NCBI GenBank assembly: GCA_949293925.1
Contig: CASFFI010000015.1
Coordinates: 1 to 43,597 of the forward strand
Length of the DNA stretch: 43,597 nucleotides
Direction of reading: 5' to 3'
Source: an uncultured Christensenella sp.
GTDB taxonomy: Bacteria; Bacillota; Clostridia; Christensenellales; UBA1242
The translations under genes were made by a program, and so were the position numbers. Every line of letters begins with the position of its first letter. Position 1 is the stretch's first letter. Below, piece after piece: positions 1 to 8,001 of the stretch. A model generated the notes under the pieces. It was not told where the DNA came from and made no database searches. It saw nothing but the letters and a program-made list of their open reading frames with translations.

Positions 1-1031
1 CTTATCATTTTTCCTTTTTCTCGTGCCTTATTAAAATCACCACATTCCACTAGGTCATTATATTTTACAATTTCAGCCCTTATGAATCCTCGTTCAAAAT
101 CGCTATGAATAACACCCGCCGCCTGAGGAGCAAGTGTGCCTTTTTTTATAGTCCAAGCACGAACTTCCTTTTCTCCAGCAGTTAAAAAAGTTTGCAATCC
201 CAAAAGATTAAAACTAGAAACAATTAATTTATCAAGTCCTGTGCTTGAAATGTTTAATTCTTTAAAAAACATTTCCCGTTCATCATCATCTAAATTCAAT
301 AAATCTTCTTCTAATTTTGCACATAACACAACTACTTGAGCCCCTTCGTTGTTTGCATAATTTTTAATCTTTTGTATATTTTGATTTTGAAAATCATCAA
401 GTTCTTCAGAAGTGTTCGCAACATATATGATAGGTTTTGATGTAATCAAAAAAAATTGTTTCAAAAGCAAATTTTCCTCATCATCTAATTTAAGACTTCT
501 GGCAGGCATACCATTAGACAAAACCTCTTTTATTTTTAGTAACAAGTCCATTTCTTTTTTTGCCATCTCATCTTTACTGCCATTTGCAATTTTAGAAACT
601 CTTGACAATCTTTTTTCTATTGTTTCAATATCGGATAAAATCAATTCAAGATTTATTGTTTCAATATCTCTTAATGCATCTACACTGCCATCTACATGTA
701 TTATGTTATCATCTTTAAAACATCTGACAACTTCAACTATAGCATCAACTTCACGAATATGACTTAAAAATTTATTTCCAAGCCCTGCTCCTTCGCTGGC
801 TCCTTTTACAAGTCCCGCAATGTCAACAAACTTAACTTGAGCAGGTGTAATTTTTTGTGTATTATATATTTTTGCCAAAACATTCAATCGTTCATCTTTT
901 ACATCGACAATACCTACATTTGGTTCAATTGTACAAAAAGGATAATTTGCACTCATTGCCCCAGCACGAGTTATTGCATTAAATAAAGTGCTTTTCCCAA
1001 CATTAGGAAGCCCTACTATACCTAATTCCAT
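1..1031 (-). CDS. ychF: Redox-regulated ATPase YchF (Obg-like), 3' end cut by window edge
   Basis: This is a YchF/OLA1-type P-loop NTPase, a ribosome-associated Obg-family protein that prefers ATP. The window holds about 343 residues from the start codon, and the family is about 365, so only the last ~20 residues are missing. The N-terminus reads MELGIVGLPNVGKSTLFNAI with the Walker A G-x-x-x-x-G-K-S-T. Further motifs are DIAGLVKGASEGAGLGNKFL (switch II) and a NTSEEL motif replacing the usual NKxD, which is the known basis of ATP preference. The TGS domain follows, with RAWTIKKGTLAPQAAGVIHS near residues 300-320. The start has a clear Shine-Dalgarno (GGAG about 7 nt upstream). No frameshift is visible. 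Confidence 0.96.
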   Translation of the reverse strand, partial: MELGIVGLPNVGKSTLFNAITRAGAMSANYPFCTIEPNVGIVDVKDERLNVLAKIYNTQKITPAQVKFVDIAGLVKGASEGAGLGNKFLSHIREVDAIVEVVRCFKDDNIIHVDGSVDALRDIETINLELILSDIETIEKRLSRVSKIANGSKDEMAKKEMDLLLKIKEVLSNGMPARSLKLDDEENLLLKQFFLITSKPIIYVANTSEELDDFQNQNIQKIKNYANNEGAQVVVLCAKLEEDLLNLDDDEREMFFKELNISSTGLDKLIVSSFNLLGLQTFLTAGEKEVRAWTIKKGTLAPQAAGVIHSDFERGFIRAEIVKYNDLVECGDFNKAREKGKMI

Positions 1032-1174
1032 ATTTCTCCTAATATTTAAAATAATGTAATCTTAACAACATTCTATGTCGTAATTTTAATATTTAAAGTT
1101 GTAATACATAAATTTTGTGGTTTTAAAATTTTCAATTTATAAAAATCAAATTATTCAATTAAATTTTAGCCATT

Positions 1175-1618
1175 TTAACTTCGTACCAAAACCAACTCAT
1201 CATCACCTTTACTAGATTTAGTATCTATTTTAATGCCTAAAATTTCTTCCACATCTTTTAATAAACTTTCACAATCTTTAACATTTTCTAAAATATTTTT
1301 AATTTTTGCACTATTTAAAGCCATTTTTAAATACACGCCAACGCCAACTGTACTACATAAAATTGTAGCAATTAAATTTTCGCACAAAAACGATGGCACA
1401 ATTAGTGTCGAATCAAAAAGCCCAACTAATGATAAAATTCTGTTTTGTTCATTTAAATCATTTATTTTAGCTTTTGATTTATCAATTATATGTTTTAATT
1501 TATTTGCATTTCTAATATAGAGCAATTCTAATAAATTTTTATCACCGTCTTTTTTATATTGATTTAGACCGATTTTTAATTCTTTATCTGCAGGAACATC
1601 AATTTTACACACATTCAT
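1175..1618 (-). CDS. Hypothetical 147-aa protein with a hydrophobic centre
   Basis: I do not recognise this family. The protein starts MNVCKIDVPADKELKI behind a GAGG Shine-Dalgarno about 6 nt before the ATG, which supports it as a real gene. The first half is charged and probably helical. A hydrophobic stretch near residues 62-100 (around LCENLIATILCSTVGVGVYL) may hold one or two membrane helices. A Lys/Glu-rich tail ends SSKGDDELVLVRS. It lies between ychF and uppP on the ychF strand, with 143 nt to the ychF start, and could be transcribed ahead of ychF. An overlapping open frame on the other strand at 1233-1520 is taken as a shadow. Confidence 0.65.
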   Translation of the reverse strand: MNVCKIDVPADKELKIGLNQYKKDGDKNLLELLYIRNANKLKHIIDKSKAKINDLNEQNRILSLVGLFDSTLIVPSFLCENLIATILCSTVGVGVYLKMALNSAKIKNILENVKDCESLLKDVEEILGIKIDTKSSKGDDELVLVRS

Positions 1619-1762
1619 ATAATCCTCAAAAAAAACATATTGATTTTTTAATTTTTATCATAAATTAAATCAATTTTACTAATTGTAATACAAAAATTTA
1701 ACTTTTGCAATAATTTTTTTATAAATTGTTATAAATATTATATTTTAGCATAATAAACAACT

Positions 1763-2509
1763 ATGGAAATTATAAAATATTCTCTAATAGGTATTATACA
1801 AGGATTGACTGAATTTTTACCTATATCATCTAGCGGACACATTGTAATTTTATCAAAACTTTTAAATATTGATGCGGACAATCTACTACTATCAATAATT
1901 GCACACTTAGGGACATTGATTGCTGTATTAATTATATACAGAAAAGAAGTATTTGAAATTATTTCACACCCAACAAAAAAAAATTCCAAACTATTAATAA
2001 TCGCAACAATACCCACCGTTTTGATTGTATTATTATTAAATAATTTCATTGATTCAATATTTTCAGGAACGCTTTTAATTATTAGTTTTTTGTTGACAGC
2101 AATGTTTTTATTTTTAGTTGACCTTTTGCCTCAAAGGAATAATCCGTTAGATTATAAATCTGCTTTTATTATGGGGACTGTTCAAGGTTTTGCAATATTT
2201 CCTGGAATTAGCAGAAGCGGAAGCACTCTAATTTCAGGTATTATAATAGGGCTGGACAAAGAAAAAGCAACTGACTTTTCTTTTATAATGAGTATCCCAA
2301 TAATAATTTGTTCGCTATTATACGAAATTTTTATTAAACAGCCACAAATATCATCAACTCAAATCACTCCTTTAATATTTGCTTTCATTACATCATTTAT
2401 CTTTGGAATAATTTCTATAAAATTTATGCTAAAATTTATTAAAAAAGTAAAATTAAAAGTTTTTGCAATATATTTAATAATTTTATCTGTGATACTTATA
2501 ATTCTTTAA
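1763..2509 (+). CDS. uppP: Undecaprenyl-diphosphatase UppP/BacA
   Basis: This is an integral membrane enzyme that dephosphorylates undecaprenyl pyrophosphate, recycling the lipid carrier for peptidoglycan and other wall polymers; the family gives bacitracin tolerance. The 248 residues match the family (about 250-280). The signature motifs are both present: GLTEFLPISSSGH near residues 14-26, with the catalytic Glu and Ser cluster, and PGISRSGSTLISG near 147-159. The rest is hydrophobic segments typical of the polytopic fold. No Shine-Dalgarno precedes the ATG. A CATAAT hexamer at 1749-1754 ends 8 nt before it, so the mRNA may be nearly leaderless. It stands alone between the ychF side and degV. 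Confidence 0.95.
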   Translation: MEIIKYSLIGIIQGLTEFLPISSSGHIVILSKLLNIDADNLLLSIIAHLGTLIAVLIIYRKEVFEIISHPTKKNSKLLIIATIPTVLIVLLLNNFIDSIFSGTLLIISFLLTAMFLFLVDLLPQRNNPLDYKSAFIMGTVQGFAIFPGISRSGSTLISGIIIGLDKEKATDFSFIMSIPIIICSLLYEIFIKQPQISSTQITPLIFAFITSFIFGIISIKFMLKFIKKVKLKVFAIYLIILSVILIIL

Positions 2510-2632
2510 AAAATTGAAAGATTTTAAAAAAAATGTTAAAAAATAAAAAAAATTGACTAAAATGTGTGATTTTATTTTAAAAAAAATAAATTTTATGTTA
2601 AAATTTACTGAATATTCAAACAAGGAGAAGTT

Positions 2633-3508
2633 ATGAAAATTGCAATAGTATCTGACAGCAATTCAGGTTTGGAAGAAGATTTACAAAAAAAATATGATAT
2701 TCATATAATACCAATGCCCTTTATTGTTGACGGAAATGAGTATCACGAAAATAAAGATTTGACACAAAAAGAATTTTATAAATATCTGAAAGAAAACAAA
2801 GAGGTATCAACATCTCAACCTAGTGAATATGAAATAACAAGTGTTTGGGACGAACTATTAAAAGAATATGATGAAATAGTTCACATACCAATGTCATCTG
2901 CCTTATCTATGTCAACTGAATCCGCAAAAAAATATGCAGAGCGCTACAACGATAAAGTTCAAGTAGTAGATAACAAACGAATATCCATTACATTAAAGTC
3001 TTCACTAATTGAGGCAAGATATCTAGCAAACGAATCTAAAACCGCAAAAGAGATAAAGGAAATATTAGAAAAAAATTCTGGGCTGAATTCGATTTATATA
3101 ATGGTACCTACCTTGAAATATTTAAAAAAAGGAGGTCGAATAACTCCAGCGACAGCGGCACTTGGAACGCTTTTAGGAATAAAGCCTGTACTGACTATTC
3201 AATGCGGAAAACTTGATACATTTGCAAAAGTGTTAAATGTAAAACAAGCAGAAACAAAGATGATTGCTCAAATCAAAAAAGAAATTGAAACAAGATTTTC
3301 AAAAGAATACAAAGAAAATAAATTGCATTTGGCTTTTGCTCATAGTGACAACGAAATTGAAATTGAACACTTCAAACAAATGGCAATCGAAGCACTACCT
3401 AAAATACCTATTTTTTCAATAGACCCTCTACCTCTTAGTATTGCCTGTCATATAGGAGCAAAATCTGTAGCAATTGCACTTGCAGTAAGTGATTATCCGC
3501 TTATTTAA
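2633..3508 (+). CDS. DegV family fatty-acid-binding protein
   Basis: DegV proteins bind fatty acids. In Firmicutes, FakB members of the family present fatty acids to the FakA kinase, but whether this copy is a FakB cannot be told here. The 291 residues fit the family (about 280-290). The start is MKIAIVSDSNSGLEEDL, like the usual IVTDSxxDL. The lipid-headgroup motif TSQPS lies near residue 60 and the SSALSMS segment near 85, followed by the conserved GGRIT region near 166 (LKKGGRITPATAALGTLLGIKP). It has a strong Shine-Dalgarno (AAGGAG, 7 nt before ATG) and an extended -10-like TGTTAAAAT at 2596-2604. It converges on uvrC with only 7 nt between the stop codons. Confidence 0.93.
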   Translation: MKIAIVSDSNSGLEEDLQKKYDIHIIPMPFIVDGNEYHENKDLTQKEFYKYLKENKEVSTSQPSEYEITSVWDELLKEYDEIVHIPMSSALSMSTESAKKYAERYNDKVQVVDNKRISITLKSSLIEARYLANESKTAKEIKEILEKNSGLNSIYIMVPTLKYLKKGGRITPATAALGTLLGIKPVLTIQCGKLDTFAKVLNVKQAETKMIAQIKKEIETRFSKEYKENKLHLAFAHSDNEIEIEHFKQMAIEALPKIPIFSIDPLPLSIACHIGAKSVAIALAVSDYPLI

Positions 3509-3515
3509 GATAAAC

Positions 3516-5306
3516 TTAAGATTTATGAAAAGCGTCAAAAATATTTTTGGCGACTTTTTTATTTAATCCCTTAACTGATTGTAATTCTTCAAGTGATGCA
3601 GACTGAATATTAGAAATCGTTTTAAAATAAGATATCAATAGTTGCCTTGTAGCAGGACCAACCCCACTTATTGCTTGTAATCCACCTTTATAAGTATTTT
3701 TATTTCTAAGACTCCTATTGTAGGTTATGGCAAATCTATGTGCTTCATCTCTTGCTAATTGAACTAACCTTAAAGCCTCATCACCGCGTTTTAAAAATAT
3801 AGATTCAGTTTTATTTGGTATAAATATTTCATCAAGTCTTTTTGCAATGCTTATAACATCGTTTTTATAGTTAAATTTTTTCAAAATAGAAATAGCACTG
3901 TTTAATTGTCCTTTACCTCCGTCTAAAATTATTAAATCAGGCATTGAAGAAAAACTTTCATCATCACTAGATATCTTTTCAAATCTTCTTGTTAAAACTT
4001 CTTCCATTGCTTTAAAATCATCAATAAAATCAACATTTTTAATCCTGAATTTCCTATAGTGCGATTTTGCTTTGTTTCCATTTATTAAAACAGACATTGA
4101 TGCAACAGTATCCACACCAAAAGTATTTGAAATATCATAACATTCAATTCTTTTTGGCAAAACTGATAAATTCAAATTATTTTTAAGTTTTTGTAAAGCA
4201 CCTAGCGTTAAGTTTTCGTTTTTTAGATTTTCTTCAATATTCTTTTGAATGTGCAGTTTTGCATTATTTTTGCAAATATTCAATAAATTTAATTTAACAC
4301 CCTTATTAGCGACTGTAATATTTGGTTTTACTTTATATTTGTTAAATATAAATTCTTTAAAAGCATCAATTCCTTCAAAAAAGTTAGAGACAATAATTTC
4401 ATCACACAGATATGGATTAGATGAATAATATTGAGTTAAAAATTGGCTATATACTTCAGTTTCATTTATAAAATTTAATATATCAAAAGTCCTAACCCCC
4501 AACATTTTTCCACCGCGCACGACTATTAAGCACAAAGCACTTAAACTTCCAATAGTCTCAAATGCAAAAACATCATAATTTGCATCTGTTCTAAGTTGAG
4601 TTACAATTTTAGATTTTAACCTTTCTAAAACTTTCAACATATCTCTTAACTTTAATGCAGTTTCAAAATTTTCACTATTTGATGCTTTCATCATTTTTTC
4701 TTTTAAAATATCTTCGATGTTTTTAATATCACCATTTAAAAATTTTATTGCAGAATTTACAATTAAATTGTAATCAACTTCATTTATTTTGTTTTCACAA
4801 GGTGCTGAACAAAGTCCCATTTGATAGTACAAGCAAGCCTTTTTAGGCATAGATTTGCATTTTCTAAGCGGATAAGCATAATTTATAATTTCTAAAATGT
4901 CATCAGCCTTTAACCCCGCAAAAAAAGGACCAAAATATTTTCCATTACCCAACTTTCTTGAAATCTCAAATCTTGGAAATTTTTGTTTTAAATTAATCTT
5001 AATATAAGCATAACTTTTACTATCTTTTAAAAGGATATTGTAATGTGGCTGATATTTTTTTATAAGATTATTTTCTAACGCCAAAGCATCATATTCACTA
5101 GCAACAACAAAGTAGTCCAAATCTCTAACACTTTCAACCATATTTTTAACTTTTTGAATCTCTTGTTTTCTATGAAAATATTGCCATACTCTTTTCTTTA
5201 AATCTTTTGCTTTTCCTACATAAATAACGTGTCCATACTCATCTTTCATTAGATACACGCCTGGATCGTGAGGCAAAACTTTTAATTTATTTTCAAATTC
5301 TCTCAT
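3516..5306 (-). CDS. uvrC: Excinuclease ABC subunit C
   Basis: This is the nucleotide-excision-repair nuclease that cuts both sides of a lesion after UvrAB loading. The 596 residues match the family. Domain order: GIY-YIG nuclease (GVY at 16-18, YVG at 29-31, Arg39); a four-cysteine cluster around CKSMPKKACLYYQMGLCSAPC-type spacing near residues 150-171, the site reported to hold an Fe-S cluster in UvrC; a UVR helical motif near 195-235; an RNase H-like nuclease domain (ECYDISNTFGVDT, LIILDGGKGQLNSA, DEAHRFAI); and a C-terminal double helix-hairpin-helix (AISGVGPATRQLL, SVKGLNKKVAKNIF). No Shine-Dalgarno is seen. A TTGACT-17-TATAAT promoter ends 6 nt before the ATG, so a leaderless mRNA is predicted. 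Confidence 0.97.
   Translation of the reverse strand: MREFENKLKVLPHDPGVYLMKDEYGHVIYVGKAKDLKKRVWQYFHRKQEIQKVKNMVESVRDLDYFVVASEYDALALENNLIKKYQPHYNILLKDSKSYAYIKINLKQKFPRFEISRKLGNGKYFGPFFAGLKADDILEIINYAYPLRKCKSMPKKACLYYQMGLCSAPCENKINEVDYNLIVNSAIKFLNGDIKNIEDILKEKMMKASNSENFETALKLRDMLKVLERLKSKIVTQLRTDANYDVFAFETIGSLSALCLIVVRGGKMLGVRTFDILNFINETEVYSQFLTQYYSSNPYLCDEIIVSNFFEGIDAFKEFIFNKYKVKPNITVANKGVKLNLLNICKNNAKLHIQKNIEENLKNENLTLGALQKLKNNLNLSVLPKRIECYDISNTFGVDTVASMSVLINGNKAKSHYRKFRIKNVDFIDDFKAMEEVLTRRFEKISSDDESFSSMPDLIILDGGKGQLNSAISILKKFNYKNDVISIAKRLDEIFIPNKTESIFLKRGDEALRLVQLARDEAHRFAITYNRSLRNKNTYKGGLQAISGVGPATRQLLISYFKTISNIQSASLEELQSVKGLNKKVAKNIFDAFHKS
3532..3562 (+). terminator. Probable degV terminator lying inside the end of uvrC
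   Basis: CGTCAAAAAT at 3533-3542 pairs with ATTTTTGGCG at 3543-3552 (one G-U wobble), followed after AC by six T. It reads correctly for degV on the plus strand but lies within the last codons of uvrC on the minus strand. The loop must form from the A/T core, which weakens the stem somewhat. Confidence 0.5.
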
Positions 5307-5312
5307 AACATA

Positions 5313-5341
5313 ATTATATACAAATAAATTTTTGTAGTCAA
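5313..5341 (-). promoter_or_regulatory. uvrC promoter placed for a leaderless mRNA
   Basis: On the minus strand, -35 TTGACT at 5341-5336, a 17-nt spacer, and -10 TATAAT at 5318-5313. Only TATGTT separates the -10 from the ATG at 5306, so transcription would begin at or next to the start codon. Confidence 0.7.
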
Positions 5342-5461
5342 TTTTTAAAATTTAATTATCTGCATCATTATTGCTTACAAAAAAATTATAATTACCTGTA
5401 AACAATCACTTGCATTAAAATCAATATATTTTTATACAGTTCTTAAATTTATTTAAAAACA

Positions 5462-5467
5462 TATAAT
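5462..5467 (+). promoter_or_regulatory. -10-like TATAAT directly before the GTG start at 5473
   Basis: A perfect TATAAT hexamer ends 5 nt before the GTG. No convincing -35 lies 16-18 nt upstream, so this is the weakest of the leaderless-type promoters here apart from uppP. It diverges from the uvrC promoter. Confidence 0.35.
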
Positions 5468-5472
5468 ATTTT

Positions 5473-6384
5473 GTGAAAAAATATAAAAAAATTCTAAATA
5501 TTGTCATTTTTATAGTAATTTTTTTAATAATTCCTGTATTTTTTCTTTTTTCGTCAAAAAAAATATACATGTTGGACAACAAAAAAAAAGAATTACAAAT
5601 ATTTACTATTTATCATATTGAAACTTTTGAAGGTGGCGGAAAAAGTAGATTATCCTATTTAAACGAGATTGCAAGGGCATTTGAAAAAGAAAATAAAGGC
5701 ATACTTATTATGACAAAAATGATATCACCCGATAAATTAGAAAAGACCTTAGAAAATGAACCAGCAGACATGATATCATTTGGTTATGGTGTAGGAGAAA
5801 TAATATTGCCTTATTTAAATCCAATAAATTCCAATTATGGTGTTAATAATAATTTTATATATTCCTCTACTTTTAATAACAAATTTTATGCTATACCATA
5901 CATATCTAGCGGATACATAATTGCAAAAAAAACAAATTCAAATAATTTAGATTATGTATATTCAAATAATACTCTTACAAGTTGCGAACCAATTTTAAAG
6001 AAATTATCTATACCAAAACTAGAAAGTACTTACACTCAATACGAAGCATACAAAGAATTTGTAAACTCACCAATTTCAAGTCTAATAGGTACGGGCAGAG
6101 ATTTGTATAGATTAAAAAATTTATCTACAATAGGCAGATTAGATACAAGTTTTAATTACATAGATTATTATACTGATTTAATACAATATTTTGGAATTAT
6201 AAAGACTAACGAAATCAGTTTAAACTTTTTAGAATTTCTATTAAAGAATGAAAATCAAATGACATTAAGCGAATATTCTTTATTTTCCACTAAACCACTT
6301 ACATTATATTTTTCAAACGAATATAAGGAAATGGAAAGTGCAATAAAAAAATGTTTTGTACCCAATGTTTTCAAAAAGGAATAG
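5473..6384 (+). CDS. Membrane-anchored extracellular solute-binding-like protein
   Basis: The protein resembles the N-terminal lobe of family 1 sugar-type solute-binding proteins: IYHIETFEGGGKSRLSYLNE followed by IARAFEKENKGI and PADMISFGYG is the usual strand/helix pattern in which the binding protein's cargo region begins. It has 303 residues, against roughly 400-450 for a full family 1 protein. A strong hydrophobic segment (residues 8-28) follows MKKYKK. There is no lipobox cysteine, so it is probably a signal anchor. The start is GTG; the next Met would lose the anchor. No ABC transporter permease or ATPase genes are nearby; instead murB follows 1 nt after the stop codon. The function is inferred only from fold-level resemblance. 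It could act in envelope sensing rather than uptake. Confidence 0.6.
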   Translation: MKKYKKILNIVIFIVIFLIIPVFFLFSSKKIYMLDNKKKELQIFTIYHIETFEGGGKSRLSYLNEIARAFEKENKGILIMTKMISPDKLEKTLENEPADMISFGYGVGEIILPYLNPINSNYGVNNNFIYSSTFNNKFYAIPYISSGYIIAKKTNSNNLDYVYSNNTLTSCEPILKKLSIPKLESTYTQYEAYKEFVNSPISSLIGTGRDLYRLKNLSTIGRLDTSFNYIDYYTDLIQYFGIIKTNEISLNFLEFLLKNENQMTLSEYSLFSTKPLTLYFSNEYKEMESAIKKCFVPNVFKKE

Positions 6385-6385
6385 T

Positions 6386-7249
6386 ATGATAAAAGAATAT
6401 AAAGATTTTCCATTAAATGAAATTTCAGTAATAGGCATAGGCGGAAAAGCAAAATCTTATTTTTACACTGGCTGCATAAAAGATATTATATCAAAATTAA
6501 ATGAATTATATGATAAGAATTTAAAATACAAAATTATAGGAAATACATCTAACATATTATTTGACGATATGGGTTTTAATGGAAGTATAATCAAATTTAC
6601 AAAGGAAAATGTTATAATAAAAAATGATTATATTATAATTTATTCAGGAGCAAGATTATCAAAAGCAAATCAAATTTTAAAAGAACAGAATTTAGGTGGA
6701 CTTGAATATTTTGTATCTATTCCAGCCAATATTGGTGGTGCGATAGTAAATAATTTAAGCTGTTTCAACCACAGCATAAGTGACAACATTATAAGCGTTC
6801 GAGTCTATGATATCGATAATAAAAAAATTAAAATTTTAAAAAAAGAAAAATGCCAATTTAAATATAGAAATAGTCTTTTTAAAAATAAAAATTATCTTAT
6901 TATATCTGTAAAATTCAAAAAAATCAAAAAATCAAAAGAAAGTATAATTAAATTAACAAAAAAGTATTTAAAATTAAAAAGTTCTACACAACCACTAAAC
7001 GAAAAAAGTTTAGGTAGTGTATTTTTAAATGGCAAAAATTACCACTCCGCCAAGTTAATTGATAACTTGAATTTAAAAGGTTTCAAAATAGGTGGCGCTA
7101 TGATTTCAAATCTTCATTCTAACTTTATTATAAATTTTAACAACGCTACAAGCAGTGATTACAAAAACTTGATTTCATACATTTATAATAAAGTTAAAAA
7201 AACATACAACATAGAATTACACCCTGAAATAGAATTTTTAGATTATTAA
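6386..7249 (+). CDS. murB: UDP-N-acetylenolpyruvoylglucosamine reductase MurB
   Basis: This flavoenzyme makes UDP-MurNAc, the second committed step of peptidoglycan precursor synthesis. FAD-domain motifs are visible: GNTSNILFDD (for the usual GxGSN), FVSIPANIGGAIVNNLS (for IPGxVGGA), and KYRNSLFKN (the conserved Tyr-Arg-x-Ser). The catalytic Ser sits in LGSVFLNG and the catalytic Glu in ELHPEIEFL. The FKIGGAMISNLHSNFIIN segment matches the substrate domain of the short (type II) form. I chose the ATG at 6386, giving 287 residues, because AAGGAATAGT is a good Shine-Dalgarno and the preceding stop ends at 6384. A longer in-frame start at 6356 would overlap the upstream gene without a ribosome site. 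It is cotranscribed with the solute-binding-like gene. Confidence 0.93.
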   Translation: MIKEYKDFPLNEISVIGIGGKAKSYFYTGCIKDIISKLNELYDKNLKYKIIGNTSNILFDDMGFNGSIIKFTKENVIIKNDYIIIYSGARLSKANQILKEQNLGGLEYFVSIPANIGGAIVNNLSCFNHSISDNIISVRVYDIDNKKIKILKKEKCQFKYRNSLFKNKNYLIISVKFKKIKKSKESIIKLTKKYLKLKSSTQPLNEKSLGSVFLNGKNYHSAKLIDNLNLKGFKIGGAMISNLHSNFIINFNNATSSDYKNLISYIYNKVKKTYNIELHPEIEFLDY

Positions 7250-7292
7250 ATTAAATAAATTATTTTTATTATATATTAATATATTAATGTAT

Positions 7293-7321
7293 TTGACAAA
7301 TTTCGTCATTTTGATTATATT
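7293..7321 (+). promoter_or_regulatory. Sigma-A-type promoter of the TM2 gene
   Basis: TTGACA at 7293-7298, a 17-nt spacer, TATATT at 7316-7321. The predicted leader is about 33 nt and carries the AAAGGGA ribosome site. Confidence 0.75.
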
Positions 7322-7360
7322 TAATACATATCGATAATATGATATTTAAAAGGGAAAAAT

Positions 7361-7708
7361 ATGTTTTGTAAACAATGTGGACAAGAAGTCGCTGACGATG
7401 CAACATTTTGCGGTCATTGTGGTTGTAATTTAAAATCTACAGAAACCACTATACCAAATGAAATAGAATTAAACATCAGTCCAAAATCTCGACTAGTCGC
7501 CCTTCTACTTGCTTTTTTTGTTGGTGGGCTAGGAATTCACAACTTTTATTTGGGTAAAAAAAGTGTTGGTATTACACAGCTTATTTTAACAATAACAATA
7601 ATTGGTGCTTTTGTAACATCTATTTGGGTTTTGGTAGATTTGATTATGATTATTGTTGGCTCTGCAAAAGATAATGATGGCAGATTAGTAAAAAAATGGT
7701 CGGAATAA
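7361..7708 (+). CDS. Zinc-ribbon TM2 domain membrane protein
   Basis: The protein has 115 residues. The N-terminus is a zinc ribbon with Cys3-x2-Cys6 and Cys17-x2-Cys20 (MFCKQCGQEV, FCGHCG). A TM2 domain follows from about residue 45: a first helix VALLLAFFVGGLGIHNFYLG with the hallmark GxHxFYLG turn, then KKSVGITQLIL and a second helix ending in SIWVLVDLIMIIVG. TM2 proteins are common in Firmicutes and their biochemical role is not settled. It has its own consensus promoter and an AAAGGGA ribosome site, and it is followed by a strong terminator, so it is a single-gene unit. Confidence 0.9.
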   Translation: MFCKQCGQEVADDATFCGHCGCNLKSTETTIPNEIELNISPKSRLVALLLAFFVGGLGIHNFYLGKKSVGITQLILTITIIGAFVTSIWVLVDLIMIIVGSAKDNDGRLVKKWSE

Positions 7709-7766
7709 TAAATATTATAATATTAATTTGTAAGATTAATCATTTCTTTACAGAAATCAAGCAGAA

Positions 7767-7801
7767 AGATAATGTAATTTCAATATACATTATCTTTTTT
7801 T
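7767..7801 (+). terminator. Rho-independent terminator of the TM2 gene
   Basis: A perfect 10-bp stem (AGATAATGTA at 7767-7776, TACATTATCT at 7786-7795) with a 9-nt loop is followed by a run of T. Confidence 0.85.
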
Positions 7802-7931
7802 ATTATGTAAATAAAAAATTAAGTTCTTTTCAGCAATAAAACATTAAAGATTTATTTATGGCAAAAAACAAAACTTAAACTTTTTTTCCATTATAAGATT
7901 AAACCACCTATGTTGCAAAATTTTTTCGTTT

Positions 7932-7986
7932 AATAAAATAAAAAATTAGAGCAATAAAATATATACATTTTAAAAATAGCTCTAAT
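7932..7986 (-). terminator. Terminator of dnaE
   Basis: On the minus strand, ATTAGAGC (7986-7979 side) pairs with GCTCTAAT (7952-7945 side). The loop is 26 nt and holds a small inner AAAAT/ATTTT pairing. A T-rich run follows. It begins about 15 nt after the dnaE stop codon. Confidence 0.7.
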
Positions 7987-8001
7987 TATATATTAAGAAT
8001 T

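Noticed and set aside
1738..2049. 103-codon minus-strand frame
   Set aside because: It lies antisense to the conserved start of uppP and has no ribosome site.
6356..6386. Earlier in-frame start for murB
   Set aside because: It would overlap the upstream gene by 29 nt without a ribosome site; the ATG at 6386 has a good one and follows the upstream stop codon.
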